Shown piece by piece: positions 1-5,679 of a stretch of DNA of 6,541 nucleotides (positions are counted from its first letter, which is position 1; each line of letters begins with the position of its first letter). The position numbers were made by a program, and so were the translations under genes. Below the pieces are notes generated by a model. It was not told the DNA's origin. It made no database searches and saw only the letters and a program-made list of their open reading frames with translations. Source of the DNA: Acidobacteriaceae bacterium (GTDB lineage: Bacteria; Acidobacteriota; Terriglobia; Terriglobales; Acidobacteriaceae); NCBI GenBank assembly GCA_030044455.1, contig JASHVU010000636.1, positions 1-6,541 of the forward strand, read 5' to 3'.

Positions 1-59
1 TTCGGGATAAAGCAACTCAGAAAATGCATTAGCCCGCCTGCTACGACAGCTCCGCACAA

Positions 60-1307
60 TCAGCTGTACCGCAGCCAGCGCAGCAACTCGGGTAGCGTTG
101 CGCGCTTGCCGTACATGAGAATGCCGATCCGGTAGAGCCGCGACGCGAACCACAATACTGCCCAAATACTCAACAGCAGCAGCAGCACTGAGAGCGCCAT
201 TTGCCATACGGGCACTGCAATCAGTCCCATCCGAGGCAGCATTACCAACGGCGCCGTGGGCGGGAAAATCGACGCCACAACCACCCAGAGCGCGCTTGGA
301 TTTCTCAACAGGAACGGCAGAATGAAGAATGCGGCCCATGTGGGCAGCACTGCCAGCGTGATATACATCTGCAGATCCTGCGCGGTCTCGCAGGTAGCCG
401 CGAGGCCGGAGAAAAACGCGCTGTACAGGAAGAATCCCAACACAAAGTAAATCGGGAAAAACAGCCCTTCCATCCAAGTGAACTGGATTTTCATGTCGCC
501 CGACATCAACATTGCGGCCAGAGTTGATCCACTCAACGCCACTGCCGCTGCAACCCAGATGGCGATCTGCGTCAGTCCCACGGCTCCCACCCCGATCAGC
601 TTCCCAGCCAGCATTTCGTCGGCACGTGTTACCGAGAGCATCACTTCAAAGATGCGCGAGCTTTTCTCCTCGACAATCGAGCGCGCCATGTCGAGACCGT
701 AGAGCAAGATCGGCATCGTCATCAGAAAGGTCATCAGCATGGCTTTGTAGAAAGGCCCCATGCCCTGGCTCTTGCCGGTCTTGCCCGTTGCATACACTTG
801 AATCGATTCGAAGGAAACGTTCTTTACCAGCGCCTGCACCTGGCCGGGCGTCATTCCCTTTTGAGCCAGGCGCAGATTCACAAACGCGGAGTTCACTGCG
901 GCCTTCAGATCGTCGTCATCCTCGAGTTCCATCGACGAGGACGACGTAAACGTCACCTTGGGAGTATCTGAGGCCGAATCTTCAATTGTCAGCAACCCAT
1001 CGTTGGCCTTATTCTGCACTTCGGCAATCAGGCCGGCATGGTCCTGGGCGGTGAACGGAGCCACGACGTCGAGTTTGTATCCTGCCTTCTTGTCTTTCAG
1101 TAGATCGGTGCGAATGTCGTTGGCCAGCGACGCATTGTCGGCGGCAATCGCAATGTGCTTGCCCGTTCCCATTTTTTTGCCGGTGTAGGAACTTACCGCC
1201 AGCAATCCAATCAGCACCGCAGGAACCAGAATGGTAGACAAGCGGAAGGCACGACCGCGGATCTGCTCCAGATACTCGCGTTTTGCAATTAGCAGCATAT
1301 TACGCAT
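60..1307 (-). CDS. ABC-2 type transporter permease, NatB/YhaP-like
   Basis: This is the membrane subunit of an ABC exporter, expected to form the inner-membrane channel driven by the ATPase encoded just upstream. The product from this start is 415 residues, usual for NatB/YhaP-type permeases. One hydrophobic segment lies at about 22-42, followed by a large hydrophilic, probably extracytoplasmic domain (about 45-185). Roughly six more membrane segments follow at about 190-207, 236-260, 281-301, 312-333, 339-357 and 367-388. The family hallmark VEEKSSRIFEVMLS sits at 212-225, after the second segment. I chose the ATG at 1307 because it opens with the typical MRNMLLIAKREYLEQ amphipathic start. 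A longer reading from 1424 would add 39 low-complexity residues lying inside the ATPase gene. The start overlaps the ATPase stop by 8 bp, which implies translational coupling, and a G-rich stretch lies 8 nt upstream. In characterised relatives the substrate is sodium (NatAB) or unknown (YhaQP); the substrate here cannot be told. Confidence 0.93.
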   Translation of the reverse strand: MRNMLLIAKREYLEQIRGRAFRLSTILVPAVLIGLLAVSSYTGKKMGTGKHIAIAADNASLANDIRTDLLKDKKAGYKLDVVAPFTAQDHAGLIAEVQNKANDGLLTIEDSASDTPKVTFTSSSSMELEDDDDLKAAVNSAFVNLRLAQKGMTPGQVQALVKNVSFESIQVYATGKTGKSQGMGPFYKAMLMTFLMTMPILLYGLDMARSIVEEKSSRIFEVMLSVTRADEMLAGKLIGVGAVGLTQIAIWVAAAVALSGSTLAAMLMSGDMKIQFTWMEGLFFPIYFVLGFFLYSAFFSGLAATCETAQDLQMYITLAVLPTWAAFFILPFLLRNPSALWVVVASIFPPTAPLVMLPRMGLIAVPVWQMALSVLLLLLSIWAVLWFASRLYRIGILMYGKRATLPELLRWLRYS

Positions 1308-2202
1308 CGGCTTTACCCCCCACCGTCTGGATGAAGATTTCTTCAAGCGAAGGCTCGACCAGCTCAAAGCGGTAGATGGTGGCCATTGACGCTGCCTGGT
1401 GCAGCAGCTTCTGCGAGTCGCCATGCGGCTTCAGCTTGATTTCGGCGTGGCCGGAGTAGTTGGTAGCCTCGGCAATCTCCTCGCTCTTCAGGAACGCGTC
1501 ACTGCCTTCGAACTCCACCACCACCCGGTCGCGCTCGTAGCGGCCCTTGATCTCGCGCATTTTGCCGGAAAGCACTGCTACGCCGTTATCAATCAGGCAA
1601 ATCGCATCGCAAAGCTTCTCCACCTGGTCCATCCGGTGCGTCGAAAATAATATCGCCTTGCCGCGCGACTTCATCTCCAGCAGAGCACCCTCGAGCAGCG
1701 TCGCATTCACCGGGTCGAGCCCGCTGAAGGGCTCATCCATCACCACCAGGCCGGGATCGTGCAGCAAAGTGGCAATGAACTGGATCTTCTGCTGCATGCC
1801 CTTGGAGAGCTCCTGGGTTTTCTTCTCGAGCGAATCGGCAATCTCCAGCCGTTTGGTCCAGTCGAGAGCGCGTTTAATCGCCTCTTCGGCGCTGAGACCG
1901 TGCAGCTGGCCGAAGAACACCAACTGGTCCAGCACCTTCATCTTCTTGTAGAGTCCGCGTTCCTCAGGCAGATAGCCCACTCGATCGAGACTGGCGCGAT
2001 CAAACGGCTTGCCGAACAGGTCTACGCGTCCCGAGTCGGGCATGGTTATGCCCATCATCATGCGAATGGAGCTGGTCTTGCCGGCGCCATTTGGTCCCAG
2101 CAGACCGAACATCTGGCCGGCTTCAATGCTCAGACTCAGATGGTCAACTGCCACTTTGCTCTGATAAGCTTTAGTAACGCCCGTCAGCTCGACAACTGGC
2201 AT
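1300..2202 (-). CDS. ABC transporter ATP-binding protein, NatA/YhaQ-like
   Basis: This cytoplasmic ATPase subunit should power the exporter whose permease is the next gene. The 300-residue product has a complete nucleotide-binding domain: Walker A GPNGAGKTS at 36-44, signature LSKGMQQK at 132-139, Walker B LVVMDEP at 152-158 with catalytic Glu157, D-loop SGLDP at 160-164 and switch His189 in STHRMDQ. The Q-loop region reads YLPEERGLY (78-85), with Glu where many ABC ATPases have Gln. I recall the same YLPEERGLY in Bacillus YhaQ, so this is a subfamily trait. Residues from about 218 form the C-terminal extension of this subfamily (DUF4162-like), ending in the typical EPSLEEIFIQ (283-292). A GGGAG Shine-Dalgarno (2208-2212 on the complement) lies 5 nt before the ATG. 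It is the first gene of a two-gene operon. Cation or toxic-compound export is a family-based guess. Confidence 0.94.
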   Translation of the reverse strand: MPVVELTGVTKAYQSKVAVDHLSLSIEAGQMFGLLGPNGAGKTSSIRMMMGITMPDSGRVDLFGKPFDRASLDRVGYLPEERGLYKKMKVLDQLVFFGQLHGLSAEEAIKRALDWTKRLEIADSLEKKTQELSKGMQQKIQFIATLLHDPGLVVMDEPFSGLDPVNATLLEGALLEMKSRGKAILFSTHRMDQVEKLCDAICLIDNGVAVLSGKMREIKGRYERDRVVVEFEGSDAFLKSEEIAEATNYSGHAEIKLKPHGDSQKLLHQAASMATIYRFELVEPSLEEIFIQTVGGKADA

Positions 2203-2244
2203 GGGTTCTCCCGGCCTGATTGTGGATCGTAAGAAAACGGGTAA

Positions 2245-2272
2245 CGGCCTTGGAGCAGTTTAGCAAAGGCCG
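2245..2272. repeat. Inverted repeat in ABC operon leader
   Basis: The arms CGGCCTT (2245-2251) and AAGGCCG (2266-2272) are perfect 7-bp complements separated by 14 bp. The repeat lies 43-70 bp upstream of the ABC ATPase start. It could be an operator or a leader hairpin in the minus-strand transcript. No T-tract follows on either strand, so it is not a convincing terminator. Confidence 0.4.
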
Positions 2273-2391
2273 CCCTCTGCACTTTTCCCCCACCTGCCTC
2301 GGTTACACGCTGTTGAGCGGATTGGTTCCCGCGAGCCGAAATGCGCCACAAGAGATGCAGAACACTCTAGAATATGAAATCCGGGATGTTT

Positions 2392-2401
2392 GTCAGCTGA
2401 C
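2392..2401. promoter_or_regulatory. Perfect 10-bp palindrome, possible operator
   Basis: GTCAGCTGAC is a perfect palindrome without spacer, in the intergenic region between the divergent ABC operon and the AAA+ ATPase gene. It lies about 190 bp upstream of the ATPase operon start codon and about 150 bp upstream of the AAA+ start. A dimeric regulator site is possible. The match is short, so chance is not excluded. Confidence 0.25.
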
Positions 2402-2404
2402 TTG

Positions 2405-2498
2405 GGGACAGAGTGTTTCTAAATAGAACAAAATTCCGCCTTTAAGGGACTGACACCGTAATACCAAAGAGGGACCAATGACCCGACAAAAGAGGGAC
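2405..2498 (+). repeat. Cluster of short GGGAC-containing repeats
   Basis: GGGAC occurs at 2405-2409, 2446-2450, 2471-2475 and 2494-2498. The last two copies are part of the longer direct repeat AAAGAGGGAC (2466-2475 and 2489-2498), which is spaced 23 bp. The copies at 2446 and 2494 are also followed by similar bases (TGACA and TCACA). The cluster runs through the first residues of the longest possible AAA+ reading frame, which argues that this stretch is non-coding leader or repeat DNA. Similar GGGAC-type motifs occur in intergenic REP-like sequences of many bacteria; that link is from memory and unproven here. Confidence 0.35.
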
Positions 2499-2541
2499 TC
2501 ACAAACCTCCGATTTGCCTTTAGATTGGTTTCGAAACAGTC

Positions 2542-2546
2542 AGGAG
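2542..2546 (+). promoter_or_regulatory. Ribosome binding site deciding the AAA+ start
   Basis: AGGAG lies 6 nt upstream of the ATG at 2553, an ideal Shine-Dalgarno placement. The alternative ATG at 2478 has only GAGGGA ending 3 nt before it, which is too close, and lies within the repeat cluster. This favours 2553. Confidence 0.6.
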
Positions 2547-2552
2547 AGCCAG

Positions 2553-3857
2553 ATGGCTACGCTGCTTTCGATGCAAGATTATGAAAGCCCCATCAATGTG
2601 ACCAAGGACACCCTATCCGGTCCCGACCGCAAGCCTCGCAGTCTCAAGGAGCTCGACGTTCGCCAAGCAGTCGTTGAAGAGCTGGTCCTTAAACTCCTTT
2701 ATCTGGTTGGCTCCATCTCAATGCTCGAGCTGTCTGACAGCGTAAAACTGAGCTACGAAGTCACCGACGACATCTTCTGCCGCCTGAGGGCCCAATCGCT
2801 CTGCCAGGTCACAGGCATGAGCGGCAACATTCCGCATATCGGCATCACGGCCCAGGGCAGAACGCGCGCCATTGAGCTGATGCAGCAGAGTCAGTACACC
2901 GGCGTTGCCCCGGTCGCCCTCTCTTCCTATCAAGACCAAACCCGCAAGCAGAGCGTGCAGCATGTTGAGGTGCATGTCGAAGAAGTGGAGCGGGCCTTCA
3001 GTCACCTTGTTATCGATCCTGACCTGCTTCGCCAATTCGGCACCGCCCTCAACTCGGGCAGCGCCATCTTCCTTTACGGTGCCGCCGGCACCGGTAAAAC
3101 TACTGTTGCCGAAGTTCTCTCGCGGGTGCTCGCCGTAGATTCTGTGTGGATCCCTCACGCAGTGGAAATTGACGGCCAGATCATCACCGTCTTCGATCCT
3201 GCCATCCATCACGCCATCGAAATGCCCAAGCCTGCGGCCCACGACGAACGCTGGGTCAAGTGCCATCGCCCGGCGGTGCTGGTGGGCGGCGAACTTACTG
3301 CCGAAATGCTCGACATGCAGTACAACCCTACTTCGAAGTTCTATATCAGCCCGGTGCAGATGAAAGCCAATAACGGCGTGCTGATCATTGACGACTTCGG
3401 CCGCCAGCGCCTGCGCCCTGACGAGCTGCTCAATCGCTGGATCGTGCCCCTCGACCGCCGCATCGACTTCCTCACCCTCATCGGGGGCAAAAAGCTGGAG
3501 ATACCGTTCGAGATGCTGGTTGTCTTTGCCTCCAATAACGACCCATCCAGCCTGGTCGATCCCGCCTTCCTGCGCCGCATCCAGACCAAAATCAAGCTGG
3601 GCACCATCACCGAGGAGCAGTTTGCCGAAATCTTCCGTCGCGTGGCCCGCGACAAAAACGTCACTTACGACGACGGCATTCCCGAAGACCTCATCCGTTT
3701 CATTCGCGCCACGCTCAACGAAGAACTGCGCTGCTGCCATCCGCGCGACATCGTGAACCAGGTCTGCTGGCAGGCTCGCTACGAGCAAAAGACCGCGCAT
3801 ATGGATCAACTGTCGCTGCAGCGCGCCGTCCAAGCCTACTTCCCGATGATCTCGTAG
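2553..3857 (+). CDS. AAA+ ATPase with N-terminal winged-helix-like region, function unknown
   Basis: The product is 434 residues from the ATG at 2553, or 459 from an upstream ATG at 2478. Numbering here follows the longer form. Residues about 60-135 look like a winged-helix fold and end in a wing-like IGITAQGRTRAIEL segment, then a conserved-looking QYTGVAPVALSSY linker. The AAA+ core has Walker A GAAGTGKTT (201-209), Walker B VLIIDDFG (301-308) with Asp-Asp where Asp-Glu is usual, sensor-1 Asn353/354 in FASNND, a candidate arginine finger in FLRRIQ (364-369), and a sensor-2-like HPRD (421-424). The segment DDFGRQR...LLNRWIVPLDRR matches a family I recall being annotated only as an AAA ATPase or predicted chaperone-like ATPase. 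MoxR-type remodelling is the nearest analogy. There is no signal peptide or membrane segment, so it should be cytoplasmic. It stands alone: divergent from the ABC operon and convergent with the oxidoreductase. Its partner and target cannot be inferred. Confidence 0.92.
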   Translation: MATLLSMQDYESPINVTKDTLSGPDRKPRSLKELDVRQAVVEELVLKLLYLVGSISMLELSDSVKLSYEVTDDIFCRLRAQSLCQVTGMSGNIPHIGITAQGRTRAIELMQQSQYTGVAPVALSSYQDQTRKQSVQHVEVHVEEVERAFSHLVIDPDLLRQFGTALNSGSAIFLYGAAGTGKTTVAEVLSRVLAVDSVWIPHAVEIDGQIITVFDPAIHHAIEMPKPAAHDERWVKCHRPAVLVGGELTAEMLDMQYNPTSKFYISPVQMKANNGVLIIDDFGRQRLRPDELLNRWIVPLDRRIDFLTLIGGKKLEIPFEMLVVFASNNDPSSLVDPAFLRRIQTKIKLGTITEEQFAEIFRRVARDKNVTYDDGIPEDLIRFIRATLNEELRCCHPRDIVNQVCWQARYEQKTAHMDQLSLQRAVQAYFPMIS

Positions 3858-3889
3858 GGCTTTGACGCATCACGGGTATCAAATACAAG

Positions 3890-3921
3890 AAGGGGATTCG
3901 CCTCGCGCGAATTCCCCCTTT
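3890..3921. terminator. Probable bidirectional hairpin terminator
   Basis: AAGGGGATTCG (3890-3900) pairs with CGAATTCCCCCTT (3908-3920) around a 7-nt loop, with a two-base bulge on the right arm. It sits between two convergent genes, 33 bp past the AAA+ stop and 45 bp past the oxidoreductase stop. On the minus strand it is followed by the T-rich CTTGTATTTG, a better fit to an intrinsic terminator. On the plus strand only TTT follows, so it is weaker in that direction. Confidence 0.6.
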
Positions 3922-3964
3922 CACGTTGTGAATTCCTGTTCTCTCGTTCCCTGGTCCCAAGTCC

Positions 3965-5317
3965 CTATAAGATCCTCATCCCCTCAGGATCCCAGTTCAC
4001 CACCGCGCCTCGCTCGATGCTCAGGTTGCTTAAGAGCGCCGCTCCGGCCGCGCGGAACCCGAAAACCGCGTCCTCAACCACTGGCTGGCGCGAACGAACC
4101 GAGCGGAAAAAGTTCTTGAAGTGGTCGTAGCTGTCGGAGTAGCCCTCCGGCGCAACGTATTTCTCATATCCCGCGGCCGGCGTGCCACCCGGATGCTTGC
4201 GCGGATACTTCCTGTCATACTCGGCCTGCATCTTTTTCTGCATCGCCAGGGTGAACGTACCGATGGTCAGCCCCGGCTCGGTCTCGCGTGGAACGCGGTT
4301 CACGCTCACTGAATTCCCGTCAATCTCCATCGTCCCTTCTGACCCGGTGAACATCAGCCCCTCGCTCTCTTCGCCGCCGTCAACAAAGTTCACCCCCACG
4401 CTCAGGTTAAATCCCTCGGGATAGTCGAACAGCCCAAGCACCACGTCGTCCGCGTCGCGCCCGTCTTTCCAAAAGCGCAGCCCGCCCGTCGCCATGCCCC
4501 GCGTCGGCCCCTTCGAGCCGGTGATGAAATGCGTCCCGCTGAAGAGGTGCACAAACAGGTCGCCGGCCACGCCGCTCCCGTACGCCTTCCACTTTCGCCA
4601 TTGGAAGAAGTGCTCAGCATTGAAGGGAATCCTGGGCGCCGTTCCCAGGAAGCGCGGCCAATCGCAGGTCTGCGGCGAGGCATCGTCCGGGACGGTATAG
4701 TTCCACGCGCCCATCGACGAGTTCCGGTTCCAGTGCGCCGTCACCATATTCAGTTGGCCGATCGCGCCCGCATCCAGAAGCTCCTTGGCCTTCAAGTAAA
4801 TCATCGAGCTCACGCGCTGGCTGCCCACCTGGAGAATCCGCCCTGTCGACCGCGAGGCCTCAATCATCTCCGGCCCGTCGCTGTAGAGATGAATCATCGG
4901 CTTCTCGCAGTACACGTCCTTGCCGGCCTTCATCGCGTCAATGCCGGCCTGTTTGTGCCAGTGGTCGGGCGTTCCGATGATCACCGCGTCGACATCTTTG
5001 CGCGCCAGGATCTCGTTGTAGTCGCGCGCGGTGAAGATGTCGTCGCCCCACAATTCCTTCGCGTGCTCGAGACGCCCGTTGTAGCAGTCGGCCACGGCCA
5101 GCAGTTTTACTCCGGGGACCTGCAGGGCCGTTTTCGTGTCGCCCATTCCCTGCCCGCCCGCGCCAATCAGCGCGATCTGGATATGGTCGTTGGCGGAAAC
5201 GGGCTGGGAAGGCTCCGATTGCGCAATGGCAAGTGAGCCCACGCCTCCGGTCAACATTGTCCCGGCCGATGCTGCGGTTGCAGCTTTCAAAAAGCTCCTG
5301 CGATCAAGCTGATGCAT
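3965..5317 (-). CDS. Tat-exported Gfo/Idh/MocA-family oxidoreductase
   Basis: This is a predicted NAD(P)-dependent dehydrogenase, likely oxidising or isomerising a sugar, inositol or sugar derivative, and exported folded by the Tat pathway. The 450-residue product begins MHQLDRRSFLK. The twin-arginine DRRSFLK (5-11) is followed by an Ala/Gly-rich hydrophobic stretch and a probable cleavage site at AIA (30-32). The Rossmann motif GAGGQG is at 52-57, GTPDHWHKQAG at 115-125 and the family EKP motif, with its Lys, at 138-140. GDLFVHLFSGTHF (252-264) holds candidate active-site His257 in the C-terminal alpha/beta domain. I chose the ATG at 5317 because GGAGG (5327-5331 on the complement) lies 9 nt upstream and the Tat motif then sits at the normal position. 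An ATG at 5326 touches the Shine-Dalgarno, and one at 5368 adds residues before the signal. It is divergent from a TonB-dependent receptor, which suggests a role in carbohydrate use. The substrate is unknown. Confidence 0.93.
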   Translation of the reverse strand: MHQLDRRSFLKAATAASAGTMLTGGVGSLAIAQSEPSQPVSANDHIQIALIGAGGQGMGDTKTALQVPGVKLLAVADCYNGRLEHAKELWGDDIFTARDYNEILARKDVDAVIIGTPDHWHKQAGIDAMKAGKDVYCEKPMIHLYSDGPEMIEASRSTGRILQVGSQRVSSMIYLKAKELLDAGAIGQLNMVTAHWNRNSSMGAWNYTVPDDASPQTCDWPRFLGTAPRIPFNAEHFFQWRKWKAYGSGVAGDLFVHLFSGTHFITGSKGPTRGMATGGLRFWKDGRDADDVVLGLFDYPEGFNLSVGVNFVDGGEESEGLMFTGSEGTMEIDGNSVSVNRVPRETEPGLTIGTFTLAMQKKMQAEYDRKYPRKHPGGTPAAGYEKYVAPEGYSDSYDHFKNFFRSVRSRQPVVEDAVFGFRAAGAALLSNLSIERGAVVNWDPEGMRIL

Positions 5318-5326
5318 TGCCCTCAT

Positions 5327-5331
5327 CCTCC
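5327..5331 (-). promoter_or_regulatory. Ribosome binding site of the oxidoreductase
   Basis: CCTCC on the plus strand gives GGAGG in the minus-strand transcript, 9 nt before the ATG at 5317. It excludes the in-frame ATG at 5326, which directly abuts it, and so fixes the start that places the twin-arginine motif near the N-terminus. Confidence 0.65.
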
Positions 5332-5385
5332 AAAGGAAGCAAAAAGTCTGCCGCATACCAACATACATCCGTGGACCGGTGAGGG

Positions 5386-5399
5386 CGAAAACGCTTTCA
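5386..5399. promoter_or_regulatory. LacI/cre-like operator
   Basis: CGAAAACGCTTTCA has the GAAA-N-CG-N-TTTC dyad with central CG typical of LacI-family operators. It differs at the first base from a textbook cre (TG-N-AA-N-CG-N-T...CA). It lies about 70 bp upstream of the oxidoreductase start. A TTGACG -35-like hexamer is at 5424-5429 on the minus strand; the matching -10 is poor, but the operator would fall near the expected transcription start, suiting repression. No LacI gene is in the window. Confidence 0.5.
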
Positions 5400-5401
5400 G
5401 T

Positions 5402-5425
5402 GAAACTCCGGAACAGGAAACTCCG
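5402..5425 (+). repeat. Short direct repeat GAAACTCCG
   Basis: GAAACTCCG occurs at 5402-5410 and 5417-5425, a 15-bp period, immediately beside the LacI-like operator. It could be a tandem regulator half-site or chance. Nothing else supports a function. Confidence 0.3.
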
Positions 5426-5453
5426 TCAAACTTACCAGTACGTGTGGCTCTTT

Positions 5454-5470
5454 TTGGCGATGCACGCCAA
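5454..5470. promoter_or_regulatory. Dyad TTGGCG-N5-CGCCAA, possible operator
   Basis: Perfect 6-bp arms TTGGCG (5454-5459) and CGCCAA (5465-5470) surround ATGCA. The 17-bp layout is typical of a dimeric regulator site. It lies in the shared upstream region, about 140 bp from the oxidoreductase start and about 210 bp from the receptor start. On the plus strand it follows a run of T rather than preceding one, so it is not a terminator. Confidence 0.4.
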
Positions 5471-5474
5471 CCTG

Positions 5475-5504
5475 TTCGAGCTATGAAAATACTCTCGAAG
5501 CTAT
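5475..5504. promoter_or_regulatory. Dyad TTCGAG-N13-CTCGAA with AGCTAT direct repeat
   Basis: TTCGAG (5475-5480) and CTCGAA (5494-5499) form a 6-bp inverted repeat. AGCTAT is also repeated directly at 5479-5484 and 5499-5504. The AT-rich interior (TGAAAATA) is compatible with a promoter or regulator site, but I could not assign a confident -35/-10 pair on either strand. Confidence 0.3.
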
Positions 5505-5581
5505 AGATAACATTGATAGACGGTTTAGAAGTCGAGAGAGATGGTTGGATAACGATCTACGGTGAGCCATTGAGCCACGAA

Positions 5582-5605
5582 GCGGTTTGTGGAATGCCAA
5601 ACCGC
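5582..5605 (+). promoter_or_regulatory. Leader stem-loop upstream of the receptor gene
   Basis: GCGGTTTG (5582-5589) and CAAACCGC (5598-5605) are perfect 8-bp complements with an 8-nt loop. About 20 nt later an A-run and a run of seven T (5624-5630) follow. If transcribed, this would be a 5' leader hairpin 36-75 nt before the possible receptor starts (GTG 5641, ATG 5680), so attenuation or translational control is conceivable. The stem-to-T-tract distance is too long for a standard terminator. It could equally be a DNA operator. Confidence 0.45.
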
Positions 5606-5679
5606 CATGCAAGAAAAAATTCATTTTTTTGGCAGGAAATGTGAGATTCATTTTCCCGTTTTCGTACCGGCGCGCGTGT

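Larger units (their letters stand above)
5318..5679. other. Divergent intergenic region without a supported gene
   Basis: About 360 bp separate the oxidoreductase start from the receptor start. The region holds the LacI-like operator, a 9-bp direct repeat, two dyads and a stem-loop, listed separately. ATTCATTTT is also repeated at 5619-5627 and 5646-5654. The only sizeable reading frame here (5589-5801) runs out of frame into the receptor gene and is not credible as a gene. Both flanking promoters should lie here. Confidence 0.6.

Noticed and set aside
1..59. Possible start of a further minus-strand gene (ATG at 29 open to the edge)
   Set aside because: Only nine codons are visible, with no good Shine-Dalgarno; nothing supports a gene, and no convincing terminator is seen either.
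1308..1424. N-terminal extension of the permease reading frame
   Set aside because: It adds 39 Ser/Arg-rich residues inside the ATPase gene, while the ATG at 1307 gives the normal family start.
2368..2373. TAGAAT as a -10 element for the AAA+ gene
   Set aside because: The hexamer at the right distance upstream (GCCACA) matches TTGACA at only three positions, too weak to call a promoter.
2220..2426. 68-residue plus-strand frame in the divergent intergenic region
   Set aside because: There is no Shine-Dalgarno and no recognisable domain, and it overlaps the regulatory region and repeats.
2718..3833. 371-residue open frame on the minus strand opposite the AAA+ gene
   Set aside because: It is fully antisense to a gene with clear Walker motifs, shows no recognisable domain, and looks like a codon-bias shadow.
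4529..5236. 235-residue plus-strand frame opposite the oxidoreductase
   Set aside because: It is antisense to a well-supported gene; its His/Val/Arg-rich composition and lack of motifs mark a shadow.
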